This document shows, in pieces, positions 1 through 8,469 of a DNA stretch of 64,000 nucleotides. The stretch is taken from NCBI GenBank assembly GCA_963815505.1, contig CAWFGU010000020.1:62001-126000 (forward strand). Reading direction: 5' to 3'. The translations under genes were made by a program, and so were the position numbers. The notes beneath the pieces are model-generated. The model saw only the letters and a list, made by a program, of their open reading frames with translations, was not told the origin of the DNA and made no database searches. This DNA comes from CAXBBB01 sp963815505 (GTDB taxonomy: Bacteria; Bacteroidota; Rhodothermia; Rhodothermales; BA12). The stretch's first letter is position 1. Each line of letters starts with the position of its first letter.

Positions 1-746
1 AAGCCGCGCTCCGCCAGACTCGTGTAGCCTGCTCCGGCGATGATCACGTGATCGTGGACCGGAATGCCCATCAGCTTGCCCGCCTCGACGAGTTGCTTTG
101 TGATGGCCACGTCCTCGCGAGACGGCTCCGGGTTGCCCGACGGGTGATTGTGCATACAGATGATGGCAGCGGCATTGTCCAGCATAGCCCTCCGGAAGAC
201 AGCGCGCGGCTCTACGATACTCGCCGCCAGTCCGCCGGTCGTCAGCGACTGATGACCCATGATGACGTTGGCCGTGTTGAGCAGTACGATCCAAAACTCC
301 TCGACCGGCTTGTCGCGCAGCATCGGGCCGAAGTGGTTGGCTACGTCGGCAGGACTCGTTACCTGAATCCGCTCCTCGCTCGAACGCCCCGACTCGACGC
401 GGCGTCCAATCTCGAACGCCGCCGCCAATTGCGCCGCCTTGGCCGGTCCGATGCCGACGAGTTTGGTCAACTCCTTGACCTCGCGCCGGGAGACGCGAAA
501 CAGCGACCCGAACGACCTGCCCAGCGCCCTTCCCAAGTCGACCGCGGACACCGGACCGTTCTTCGTCGTCGTCCCCGAGCCGAAGATCAGTGCGACCAAC
601 TCGGCATCCGACAGCGCCGATGCTCCACGCGCCAGCAGTTTCTCACGCGGACGCTCGCCTTCGGCCCACGTGTGGATCGCCGAGTTGTAGTTAACGTCGG
701 GTTCGCAAGTCGGGTCGAAGGCGTCTTCGGAGGTACGGGGAGGCAT
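1..746 (-). CDS. radC: RadC family JAB-domain protein (3' end beyond window)
   Basis: Reading the minus strand from the ATG at 746 gives an open frame of about 248 codons that runs off the window edge, so the C-terminus is missing. The N-terminal half has the RadC layout: a GERPREKLL-like opening, then LSDAELVALIFGSGT, then a helix-hairpin-helix-like GIGPAKAAQLAAAFE segment. The C-terminal half carries the JAB/MPN metal-binding motif HNHPSGNPEPSRED (His-x-His followed by Asp). RadC proteins were once linked to DNA repair, but their biochemical role is unsettled; the JAB fold suggests a metal-dependent hydrolase. Family assignment is secure and function is not. The next gene is rho, on the same strand. 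Confidence 0.93.
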   Translation of the reverse strand, partial: MPPRTSEDAFDPTCEPDVNYNSAIHTWAEGERPREKLLARGASALSDAELVALIFGSGTTTKNGPVSAVDLGRALGRSFGSLFRVSRREVKELTKLVGIGPAKAAQLAAAFEIGRRVESGRSSEERIQVTSPADVANHFGPMLRDKPVEEFWIVLLNTANVIMGHQSLTTGGLAASIVEPRAVFRRAMLDNAAAIICMHNHPSGNPEPSREDVAITKQLVEAGKLMGIPVHDHVIIAGAGYTSLAERG

Positions 747-812
747 GGTATCCGGGGTGTGTGGATACGACTAGACACACAAAAACGGGCCGCGTAACCT
801 CTCGCTCCGGAT

Positions 813-1928
813 TTACGAAACCGACGAGACGATGCCTTCGATGAGTGCTTCGTTGGTCGGCGTCGTCTGCATGTGGCGGACGAGCGCTTGCATCGCGTCG
901 TTGGGCGGGCGGCTGGTGAGGATGCGCATGAATTGGTGGTGCTGGTCGATGTTGTCGATCAGAAGCTCCTCGTTGCGCGTGCCGCTCTTGCGCAGGTTGA
1001 CGGCCGGAAAGATGCGCTTGTCGGCCATGATGCGGTCGAGCACGATCTCGGAGTTGCCGGTCCCTTTGAACTCCTCGAAAATCACGTCGTCCATCCTACT
1101 GCCGGTCTCGACGAGCGCCGTCGCGATGATGGTCAGGCTGCCGCCGCCTTCGATCTTGCGGGCCGCGCCGAAGATCTTGCGCGGTATCGACATGGCGCGA
1201 GCGTCGAGTCCACCCGAGAGCGTCCGGCCGCTGCCTTCCATGTAGAGGTTGAACGTGCGACCTAGGCGCGTCAGCGAATCCAGCAGCAGGACGACATCTT
1301 TGCCCTGCTCGACGAGCCGCTTGGTGTACTCGTGGCACATCGTCGAGACCCTTACGTGGTTGTCTTCCTCCTGATCGTTCGACGACGCGAAGATGGTCGC
1401 CTGCGAGGTGCGCTTGAAGTCGGTGATCTCCTCGGGCCGCTCGTCGACCAGAAGGGCGACCAGCTCGACTTCGGGATGGTTCTGAGAGATCGCCTCGGCC
1501 ATGCCGTGCAGCATGACGGTCTTGCCGGTCCGGGGCGGGGCGACGATCAACGCGCGCTGGCCCTTGCCGATGGGAACGGCCAAGTCGACGACGCGCAACG
1601 TCGTGTCGCGCGGTCCCCTGACGAGGTTGAGCTTTTCGTAGGGGTAGACGGTCCGGCCGTTTTCAAACTTCTTGGTGCGCGCCCACTCGTGCGGATCGAC
1701 GCCCATCACCTTGTCGATGTGGGCAACCTGCCACGCTTCGCGCCGGCCAGGTTTGAGCGTGCCTTCGAGCAAGACGCCGCTGCGCAGATTGAACTTGTTG
1801 ACCAGAGCCGGAGGGCAGAACGCGTCGTTGTCGCCCTTGGGGACGGTCGGTTCGAACTCGCGGATGAAGCCGAACTTCTTGTTGCCGATGATTTCGAGCA
1901 GGCCGGTGAACGGGACTTCCTGTGACAT
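813..1928 (-). CDS. rho: Transcription termination factor Rho (short form)
   Basis: This is the hexameric RNA-dependent ATPase that ends transcription. The ATG at 1928 gives 371 residues starting MSQEVPFTGLLEI. The frame begins directly in the cold-shock-like RNA-binding domain (GNKKFGFIRE, about residues 10-80). The ATPase core follows, with Walker A APPRTGKT near residue 145, Walker B LLLLDSLTRLGR near residue 225, and the downstream R/Q-loop region SGTRNEELL. The frame stays open far upstream (to 2912), but that extension lies antisense to the hydrolase gene and looks nothing like protein. E. coli Rho is about 419 residues; the missing part is the N-terminal helical subdomain. Whether that is real or another start is used cannot be settled here. 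Confidence 0.93.
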   Translation of the reverse strand: MSQEVPFTGLLEIIGNKKFGFIREFEPTVPKGDNDAFCPPALVNKFNLRSGVLLEGTLKPGRREAWQVAHIDKVMGVDPHEWARTKKFENGRTVYPYEKLNLVRGPRDTTLRVVDLAVPIGKGQRALIVAPPRTGKTVMLHGMAEAISQNHPEVELVALLVDERPEEITDFKRTSQATIFASSNDQEEDNHVRVSTMCHEYTKRLVEQGKDVVLLLDSLTRLGRTFNLYMEGSGRTLSGGLDARAMSIPRKIFGAARKIEGGGSLTIIATALVETGSRMDDVIFEEFKGTGNSEIVLDRIMADKRIFPAVNLRKSGTRNEELLIDNIDQHHQFMRILTSRPPNDAMQALVRHMQTTPTNEALIEGIVSSVS

Positions 1929-2192
1929 GTAGCGGAGGGACGAGGAAAACGCGCCGCCGTCGGGCGAAACGTCGAAAGGGGTCGAGAGCGGACGCACGCG
2001 CGCCAACGTCCCCGACGAGGTCGAATGGAGAGGCCACCGGTCGCATCGCAAACGCGCGACGGGCGGATTCAGGGTCGGCACCTCGCCGCGCTTATTGCCC
2101 CTTGGGCGAGCGCGTAACCGTGAGGTGTCAGACCTGCGGAACGACTGTAAAATACATCGGGTTTCCACCCGGCTCCCCACGCCTCCCAATCG

Positions 2193-3134
2193 ATGCCCGA
2201 ACCCACGACTCCGACGCTCTCCTCCCCGCCTCCCGTAGCGTCCTCGGGTGAGGTCCACGGCTTCCGGCTCGACCGTATGCACGTCGAAGTCGACGGCCCC
2301 GACGATGCGCCCGCCGTCGTGATGCTGCACGGCTGGGGCAGCAGCGCCGCGCTGATGCGTCCGTTCGCGCAGATGCTGACCGACGAGCGACGCGTCCACA
2401 ACCTCGACCTTCCCGGCCACGGCCAGACACCGCCTCCGCCTCACGCCTGGGGCGTCCCCGAATACGCCGAACTGGTCGCCGCTTACGTCCGCACCTACAT
2501 CGGCGACGCCCCGGTCCCGTTCATCGGCCACAGCAACGGAGGGCGCATCAGCCTGTTCATGGCGTCGACCGACGCATACTCGGGCCTGATCGAGCGGATG
2601 GTGCTCGTCAGTCCGTCCGGCGTCACGCCACCGCGCGGGATGAAGTACCACGTCAAGAAGAACGTCGCGAACGTCCTCAAAGCGCCGATCAACCTGCTGC
2701 CGTCGGGCTGGCGAGACGGCGCTCACGCCCACCTGCGCCACTCGCTCGTCTGGTCGATGTTGGGATCGTCCGACTACCAGAACCTCGACGAAGCGATGCG
2801 CGGCACGTTCGTCAAAACCGTCGGCTTCCACGTCGACGACCGCCTCGACCGCATCACCGCTCCCACCCTCCTCTTCTGGGGCGATCAGGACACCGCCGTC
2901 GTCGAAGCGCAAATGCGAACGCTCGAAAACGAGTTAGGCGACGCCGGACTCGTCCCCCTCTCCGGAGCCGCCCATTACGGCTACCTCGACGCGCCCGACG
3001 TGGTGATGGCCGGCACGCGGCAGTTCTTGGGACTTGAGCGAAGGCACGCGCTCGGCTGGCCCGGCGAAGGGATAGCAGGCGGCGTACACGAATGGCATCT
3101 ACGTAAGCTGCTTACGGATCAGGACGAAGCATAG
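2193..3134 (+). CDS. Alpha/beta-fold hydrolase
   Basis: A 313-residue alpha/beta hydrolase. Visible motifs are the oxyanion-region VVMLHGWGSS near residue 44, the nucleophile elbow GHSNGG (Ser) near residue 112, an acid-region LLFWGDQDTAV near residue 228, and a catalytic-His segment AAHYGYLDAPD near residue 260. No signal peptide or membrane segment is seen, so it is probably cytoplasmic. Substrate is unknown; esterases, lyases and dehalogenase-like enzymes share these motifs. It is divergent from rho across a 264-bp gap where I see no clear promoter motif. It is followed after 28 bp by the hicB start. The last 35 residues do not resemble the family and may be lineage-specific. Confidence 0.8.
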   Translation: MPEPTTPTLSSPPPVASSGEVHGFRLDRMHVEVDGPDDAPAVVMLHGWGSSAALMRPFAQMLTDERRVHNLDLPGHGQTPPPPHAWGVPEYAELVAAYVRTYIGDAPVPFIGHSNGGRISLFMASTDAYSGLIERMVLVSPSGVTPPRGMKYHVKKNVANVLKAPINLLPSGWRDGAHAHLRHSLVWSMLGSSDYQNLDEAMRGTFVKTVGFHVDDRLDRITAPTLLFWGDQDTAVVEAQMRTLENELGDAGLVPLSGAAHYGYLDAPDVVMAGTRQFLGLERRHALGWPGEGIAGGVHEWHLRKLLTDQDEA

Positions 3135-3162
3135 CAGGTTGACCATCGAAACGCCACACATC

Positions 3163-3364
3163 ATGACCATCGAAACGGAGCTCGAAGACGACGGACGCTG
3201 GATCGCCGAGGTGATGGAAGTGTCCGGCGCACTTGCCTACGGTGGGACACGCGACGAGGCCACGGCCAACGCGAAGGCACTCGTCCTGCGCGCGATGGCG
3301 GACCGACTTCGAGCACGGCGAGGAAGTGCCGGATCTAACTCCGCTGTTCGCGATGGCGGCGTGA
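3163..3364 (+). CDS. hicB: HicB-like antitoxin (frameshifted in this sequence)
   Basis: The ATG at 3163 begins MTIETELEDDGRWIAEVMEV, the typical HicB-type fold with the pattern GGTRDEATANAKALVLRAMADRL. At CTT CGA (3307-3312) the frame departs from the family. Skipping one base (C3310) gives EHGEEVPDLTPLFAMAA and a TGA at 3362-3364, a normal HicB ending of about 66 residues. Without the skip the frame runs straight into hicA and makes one fused 137-residue protein. A 13-base repeat (gaccatcgaaacg) at 3141 and 3165 duplicates the 5' end and creates a spurious TTG start at 3139. HicB antitoxins neutralise HicA mRNA interferases. The shift may be a sequence error, like others in this window. Confidence 0.75.
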
Positions 3365-3576
3365 GTGCGTTTGGGTCGGTGAAAGCACGCAAACTCTTTC
3401 GAGCGCTGCGCAAGATCGGCTGGCAGGTGAAACGAGAAGGCAGAGGCTCCCATCGCATACTGGAACGCGACGGCTGGCCCGACTACGTGTTCGCCTTCCA
3501 CGATGGCGACGAAATAGGTCCTCGAATGCTCTCGCGCGTCGCGAAACGAACTGGTCTCACACCACACGATCTGTGA
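3361..3576 (+). CDS. hicA: HicA-like mRNA interferase toxin
   Basis: The GTG at 3361 overlaps the repaired hicB stop (GTGA), giving a 71-residue protein. It has the HicA double-stranded-RNA-binding-like core KARKLFRALRKIGWQ and the catalytic-His region EGRGSHRIL, followed by a short beta-strand and the helix ending. HicA toxins cleave mRNA and are held in check by HicB. Gene order (antitoxin first) and the four-base overlap suit translational coupling. Because hicB carries an apparent one-base insertion, the hicA frame here is continuous with the first two thirds of hicB. Type II toxin-antitoxin identity is by sequence pattern only. Confidence 0.82.
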   Translation: MSAFGSVKARKLFRALRKIGWQVKREGRGSHRILERDGWPDYVFAFHDGDEIGPRMLSRVAKRTGLTPHDL

Positions 3577-3578
3577 GA

Positions 3579-4009
3579 CTACTTCAGCGTCCTCCACATC
3601 TCAGCAGCAGGACGGATGTCCACGCCTACGGATTGGGCCTGCCTAGAAGCTATTTCTGACGTAAGACCGCGTACGGTATCGGCTGCGAAGTCTACGGCTA
3701 ACCACCCTTCTGGGCCACCAGCAAAGAGGTAGTGAGCATTCCATCCGATGCTTTCGATGGGGAATCCGTAGAACCTCTCGTCTGACAATTTGATGAGCGG
3801 ATACGGATACTCCTTCTTCGTATCGGGTCCGGTCAACACGTAAGGTGGTGATCCAGTAGAATTTTTATCGTCGTACTTATCGTAGTGTAACTCGAATCCA
3901 GGGATGACCTCACGCTTCTGCTGATAAGACTCGTCGCCCCAAAAACAGCCCCGACGAGCAACAAGAGCGCCGTCAGTAAGAGAGTAAAGAGTGTATCGGA
4001 AGTTTTCAC
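3579..4009 (-). CDS. Small membrane-anchored or secreted protein, frameshifted
   Basis: I do not recognise the family. Starting at a GTG at 4009, the first frame encodes KTSDTLFTLLLTALLLLVGAVF, a short charged start and one hydrophobic segment. The frame is then lost in the run GTTTTTGGGG (about 3937-3947). Restoring one base gives WGDESYQQKREVIPGFELHY and a continuous soluble domain of about 120 residues to the stop at 3579, including FYGFPIESIGWNAHYLFAGG. The overall length of 431 bp is one short of a multiple of three, as a single deletion predicts. The gene is convergent with hicA (2 bp apart) and lies just downstream of clpX. Confidence 0.6.
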
Positions 4010-4034
4010 GGTTGAGCAGCGTAACAAGTGCCTG

Positions 4035-5294
4035 TCACGCCGACACCCGTCGCAGTTCATAGCGCGGCCCGTCGTGGCCCAGAACGGTGTTGCGGGTGAT
4101 GATGCAGCGGCCGATGTCCGGGTCGTCGTGGAGGGTGAACATGATGTCGAGCATCGTGCGCTCCATGACCGAGCGCAGGCCGCGCGCGCCCGTTCCGAGT
4201 TTGCGGGCCTGCTCGACGACGGTGTCCAGCGCCTCGCGCTCGAAGAAGAGCGACACGCCGTCCATGGCGAATAGCTTTTGGTACTGCCGAACCAGGGCGT
4301 TCTTGGGCTCGGTCAGGATGCGCAGCATGGCGTCGTGGCTGAGCTTGTCGAGCGCGGTCGTGACGGGCATTCGGCCGACGAGTTCGGGGATGATGCCGAA
4401 CTTGAGCAGGTCGTCGGGTTCGACGTGCTGGAAGATGGCGTCGTCGTGCTGGTCGATGCGCGGGCCCATGATGCCGTCGTCGAAGCCGATGGTGGTGGCC
4501 GAGAGGCGGCGCGCGATGATCTGCTGCAAGCCGTCGAACGCGCCGCCGACGATGAACAGGATGTTGCGCGTGTCCATGTTGACCAAGGTCTGCTCGGGGT
4601 GCTTGCGTCCGCCTTTGGGCGGCACTCCGGCGACGGTCCCTTCCATGATTTTGAGCAGCGCCTGCTGGACGCCCTCGCCCGATACGTCGCGCGTGATCGA
4701 CGCGTTGTCGCCCTTGCGCGCGATTTTGTCGATCTCGTCGATGTAGACGATGCCGCGCTCGGCGCGCTCGATGTTGTAGTCGGCGGCGGCGAGCAGGTGG
4801 GTCAGGATGCTCTCTACGTCCTCGCCGACGTAGCCCGCTTCGGTCAGCGCGGTCGCGTCCGAAATCGAAAACGGTACGTCGAGCGCTTTGGCGAGCGTGC
4901 GGGCGAGAAGGGTTTTGCCGGTTCCCGTCGGGCCGAGCAGCAGGATGTTGGACTTCTCGATCTCGACGTCGTCGAAGCCGGGTAGGAAGTCTTCTTCGAT
5001 CCGCTTGTAGTGATTGAAGACGGCGACGGCGAGGGCCTTTTTGGCTTGGTCCTGCTCGATCACGTAGTCGTCGAGTCTGCGCTTGATGCCCAGCGGCGTC
5101 AGCCTGGCCGATCCAAATGCCCGGCGTGGCGGGAGCGTCATCGTACTCAGATCGCTCTCGATGATCGACTCGGCGTCCTTGACGCAGCGGTCGCAGATGT
5201 ACACGTCCGGCCCGGCGATCATCGACGTGACTTCGTGTGCGGTGCGCCCGCAGAAACTGCAGCGAATCACGTCGTCGCTGCGACGGATGCTCAT
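4035..5294 (-). CDS. clpX: ATP-dependent protease ATPase subunit ClpX
   Basis: This is the AAA+ unfoldase that feeds tagged proteins into ClpP. The preferred start MSIRRSDDVIRCSFCG at 5294 gives 419 residues, close to the family norm; ATGs at 5309 and 5315 are alternatives. An N-terminal C4 zinc-binding domain (CSFC then CDRC) is followed by the Walker A GPTGTGKT, Walker B region IVYIDEIDKIARK, the pore-loop GYVGED, and sensor-2 GTGARGLRS near the C-terminus. No clpP lies beside it in this window. It is divergent from the rRNA methyltransferase gene at 5401. Confidence 0.96.
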   Translation of the reverse strand: MSIRRSDDVIRCSFCGRTAHEVTSMIAGPDVYICDRCVKDAESIIESDLSTMTLPPRRAFGSARLTPLGIKRRLDDYVIEQDQAKKALAVAVFNHYKRIEEDFLPGFDDVEIEKSNILLLGPTGTGKTLLARTLAKALDVPFSISDATALTEAGYVGEDVESILTHLLAAADYNIERAERGIVYIDEIDKIARKGDNASITRDVSGEGVQQALLKIMEGTVAGVPPKGGRKHPEQTLVNMDTRNILFIVGGAFDGLQQIIARRLSATTIGFDDGIMGPRIDQHDDAIFQHVEPDDLLKFGIIPELVGRMPVTTALDKLSHDAMLRILTEPKNALVRQYQKLFAMDGVSLFFEREALDTVVEQARKLGTGARGLRSVMERTMLDIMFTLHDDPDIGRCIITRNTVLGHDGPRYELRRVSA

Positions 5295-5400
5295 GGGGGG
5301 GGACGGCATAGGCAAAGGGGAGACTCAAAGGTCGCACTATCGGCGGCTGCATGCAACTCCTTTACTTTCAAGACCTCGCCCAGACCACCGCGCCGCCTCT

Positions 5401-6369
5401 ATGCCTCCCACCACTTCGTCCACCGCCGACGCCCTCCCCTCTGCCTTCGTCGACCGCTTGGGGCGGATCGTCGGAGCCGAGCGCCTGCCCACCGTCCTGT
5501 CTACGTTCGGCCCGCCCGTCCGAGTCGGTTTCCGCTTCAACCCGCTGATCGCGTCGCCGGACGAAACGCGCGCGGCGCTGATCGAAGCTGGCATCTCGTT
5601 CGAGCCCGTCGGATGGTACACCGATGCTGCAACGGTCGACGCAAACGACCGCAACGCACTGCTCGCTACGCCAGAGGCCGAATCGGGCGCCGTCTACCTG
5701 CAAAACCTGTCGAGCATGGTGCCGCCACTGGTGCTCGACCCGCGCGCGGACGAGCGGATTTTCGATCAGACGGCGGCACCGGGCAGCAAGACACTCCAGC
5801 TCGCCGCGCTGATGGGCGAGCCGGCCGACGAGGCCGAACTGGTCGCCGTCGAGGTCGTCAAGCCGCGGTTTTACAAGCTCAAAGCCAACCTCGCCTCAGG
5901 CGGCGCGCGCTGGGTGCGGACGTACCTGCAGGACGGGATGAAGGTCGGCCGCTATCGCCCTGAGCATTTCGACGCCGTCCTGCTCGACGCGCCGTGCTCG
6001 ACTGAGGGCCGCTTTCGGTGGGACGAGCCCCAGACGTTCGCCTACTGGTCCGAGCGCAAGATCGCCGAGATGGCGCGCAAGCAAAAGCGCCTGCTCGCCG
6101 CGGGCCTGGAGGCGCTCCGGCCCGGCGGCGTCCTGGTCTACTCGACCTGCTCGTTTGCGCCCGAAGAGAACGAAGCCGTCGTTGCGCAGGCGCTGGCTCA
6201 GGACGACCGACTGAGCCTGGATCCGATTGCGGTTGACGTGCCCGCTTTTTCTCCGGCTCTATCCGGCTGGCAGGGCGAAGCGTTCGCCCATGTCGCCAAC
6301 GCGCGCCGCATCGTGCCCGACGGGACGTTCGAAGGCTTCTTCGTGGCGCGGATTCGCAAAGCGGTGTGA
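5401..6369 (+). CDS. RsmB/NOP-family rRNA cytosine-C5 methyltransferase
   Basis: A 322-residue SAM-dependent RNA m5C methyltransferase of the NOL1/NOP2/Sun family. The ATG at 5401 is chosen because the open frame upstream runs antisense through clpX. Visible are the SAM-binding motif I DQTAAPGSKTLQLAA, motif IV DAPCSTEGRF (Cys), and motif VI YSTCSFAPEENE with the catalytic Cys; the two-cysteine arrangement is diagnostic. There is no N-terminal NusB-like domain, so this is shorter than E. coli RsmB and closer to RsmF-type cores. The target is probably 16S rRNA, but the exact base cannot be inferred. Confidence 0.9.
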   Translation: MPPTTSSTADALPSAFVDRLGRIVGAERLPTVLSTFGPPVRVGFRFNPLIASPDETRAALIEAGISFEPVGWYTDAATVDANDRNALLATPEAESGAVYLQNLSSMVPPLVLDPRADERIFDQTAAPGSKTLQLAALMGEPADEAELVAVEVVKPRFYKLKANLASGGARWVRTYLQDGMKVGRYRPEHFDAVLLDAPCSTEGRFRWDEPQTFAYWSERKIAEMARKQKRLLAAGLEALRPGGVLVYSTCSFAPEENEAVVAQALAQDDRLSLDPIAVDVPAFSPALSGWQGEAFAHVANARRIVPDGTFEGFFVARIRKAV

Positions 6370-6398
6370 TAGAATCAATTGCGCTGCTCTTTTCCCCA

Positions 6399-6502
6399 TC
6401 ATCCCGAGCCTGTCGAGAGTTTCCCGAAGTCCGCAGCAAACTGGCTGCCTGGCGCTTCCTGTTCGACAGACTCAGGCAGGCTTTCAGCTTCGCTCAGGAT
6501 GA
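6399..6502. repeat. Imperfect inverted intergenic repeat (dispersed-repeat type)
   Basis: The gap between two convergent genes holds tcatcccgagcctgtcgag (6399-6417), later gttcgacagactcagg (from about 6461) and gctcaggatga (6492-6502). The outer arms pair with one mismatch, and the inner arms are also related as reverse complements, giving a nested hairpin. Sequences of this type (cctgtcga/tcgacagg plus ctcaggatga) are familiar as dispersed intergenic repeats in many bacterial genomes. A degenerate look-alike (cttcaatagactcaggacgatga) occurs near 8440. It could also act as a bidirectional terminator. Confidence 0.5.
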
Positions 6503-6519
6503 CGATAGAATGAGCCGAC

Positions 6520-6963
6520 TCACTCCTCCAGATTGGCGATCAACGCTTCCATCTCGGCGATCTCGCGGCGCTGCGTCGCGATGATCGAGTCGGCCAGGGC
6601 GCGCACGCGGGGGTCGGTGATGTGGGCGCGTTCGCTCGTCAGAATCGCGATGGAGTGATGCGGGATCATCGCCTTCATCCAGCCCACGTCGCCGACCGTG
6701 TCTTGGGTGCGGACGAGCCAGAACGAGATCGCGAACAGGACGGCGCTACCGACGAAGATGGCGACGTTGACCTTCTTGCTCTTGTACATCGACAGCATGA
6801 AGGCGAGCATGATGATGGCCATCGCCGCGCTCATGTAGAGCGCCATATAGGCTTTGGTCTGGCTCCACCACACGTGGTCGACCGTGTTGACCGTCGAGTA
6901 CATGAGCACGAACATGACGAGCGTCGACGTGACGATCATCGCGAAAAAGCGTTTGTACGACAT
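6520..6963 (-). CDS. DUF305 membrane protein (copper-cluster associated)
   Basis: The start MSYKRFFAMIV at 6963 gives 147 residues; the frame upstream overlaps the multicopper oxidase. Three hydrophobic segments lie at about residues 8-28, 35-60 and 65-85. They are followed by a DUF305 tail, WMKAMIPHHSIAILTSERAHITDPRVRAL, with the family's His-His pair, and an IxxxQRREIAEM helix. DUF305 proteins are ferritin-like and often sit in copper or heavy-metal resistance clusters. This gene is the last of a minus-strand run behind the multicopper oxidase (19-bp gap), so a role in periplasmic metal handling is a reasonable inference. Confidence 0.82.
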   Translation of the reverse strand: MSYKRFFAMIVTSTLVMFVLMYSTVNTVDHVWWSQTKAYMALYMSAAMAIIMLAFMLSMYKSKKVNVAIFVGSAVLFAISFWLVRTQDTVGDVGWMKAMIPHHSIAILTSERAHITDPRVRALADSIIATQRREIAEMEALIANLEE

Positions 6964-6982
6964 TTCTATCCAGAACGAGGAA

Positions 6983-8339
6983 TCAGCCCATCGACACGCC
7001 ATCACGCGCCAGTTCGTCGGCCGTCGCGGCACGAGCGACGGTGCCGGGCGGATGTTCGTACCAACCGGGATCGCGGTCGTAGTCGGTCAGGCCATCGCGG
7101 ACTTTGAGGTTGGTGTACATGCCGCCCATCGTGATGTAGCCGAACGGCCCCTCGCCGCCGACCATCGGAATCGAGTTTTCAGGGACCGCCATGTGCCCCA
7201 TCTCGACGTGCTTGCCCATCTCGTCCATGCCGTACTCGCCCATCGCCATGTAGCCCGGCAGGAGCGGCTGGACGGTCCGGTTGAGCGCATCGGTCGGTAC
7301 GCCGGTGACGTTGGGTACGTCGTGGCCCATCTGGTTCATCACGTGGTGCGTCATGTGGCAGTGCATCGCCCAGTCGCCCGGTGCATCGGCGACGAACTCG
7401 GTCGTGCGCGTCGAGCCGGTCGGGACGAGGACGGTGGTTTCGGGCCACTGCCCGGCGGTCGGAATCGGGCCGCCGTCGGTCGCGACGAGCTTCCAGGCGT
7501 AGCCGTGGATGTGGATCGGGTGATGGTCCATCGGCGAGAGGTTGCCGAAGCGGAAGCGCACGCGGTCGTCCGAGGCCGATCACGACGGGCGGCGTGGCGG
7601 GAAACGCTTTACCGTTCATCGTGAGCAGGTTGAAGTCGCTCATCGCGTTGGGATCGGGACGGCTCGTGCCCGGATGAATCAGCCACTCGTGGAGCATGAT
7701 CGCCACGTCGCGGTCGGGTGGACTGGGGTCGCGACGTGGATGGACGATGAACAGCCCGGTCAGGCCCAGCGCGATCTGCGCCATCTCGTCGTGGTGGCTG
7801 TGATACATGAACGTGCCGTTCTGCCGCACGTCGAACTCGTAGCGAAACGTCTCTCCGGGACGAATGACCGGCTGCGACAAGCCCCCAACGCCGTCCATAC
7901 CCGATGGTAAGAACAAGCCGTGCCAGTGGACCGTCGTCGGCGCTCCCAATCGGTTGGTGACGTAGAAGCGGAGCCGGTCGCCCTCGACGGCCTCGATCGT
8001 CGGGCCGTGGACGCTACCGTTGTAGCCCCAGCACGACGCCGTCAGGCCGGGCGCGAACTCGTGGTCGACTTCGTCGGCGGTCAGGTGATAGACCCACGCG
8101 CCGTCATCGGCCTGTTTGCCGGTGAGCGACGAGCCTCCGGGTGTGTAGACGCGGGCTGGCCGGTCGCCTTCCCACTTGGTCGAGAGGTCGGCGGAGTCGG
8201 GCGAGACGGATGCGCGGCGGGCGGCTTGGGCGTCCCACGTGGCGGGGACGGCGGCAGCCTTTTGCAGCGGCGAGAGGGCGAGAGCGCCCAGTCCAGCGGC
8301 GCCTGTTTTCAGCCAGTCGCGGCGAGAGAAGGTGGACAT
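6983..8339 (-). CDS. Tat-exported multicopper oxidase (CopA/laccase type), frameshifted
   Basis: The start MSTFSRRDWLKTGAAGLGAL at 8339 carries a twin-arginine signal. Copper ligand motifs appear in order: HWHG (near residue 138), HSHHDEM (near 180), HPIHIHG (near 272) and HCHMTHHVMNQM (near 328), the four canonical clusters including the type-1 Met. The tail is Met/His-rich. The frame breaks near 7570 between GKAFPATPPVVIGLG and DRVRFRFGNLSPM; removing one base joins the two halves, and the 1,357-bp span is one over a multiple of three. It probably oxidises Cu(I) or organic substrates in the periplasm. Its neighbours (TolC-like, DUF3347, DUF305) support copper detoxification. Confidence 0.88.
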
Positions 8340-8469
8340 GATTGGTAGTCGAGAAGATGAAGAGGGTGGGCGCTGAAAATCTGTCGGTCCGAGCCGGTCG
8401 AGGGCGCTCTCCGAGAAGAGCGGAAGGGACGGAGATCCTTCAATAGACTCAGGACGATGAGATTCAGCG

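Noticed and set aside
1929..2912. N-terminal extension of rho by about 330 codons
   Set aside because: The extension is antisense to the alpha/beta hydrolase and lacks any Rho-like pattern. The ATG at 1928 starts at the RNA-binding fold.
4057..5352. A 431-codon Arg-rich frame overlapping clpX on the same strand
   Set aside because: It is an out-of-frame reading of clpX, which has all ClpX motifs.
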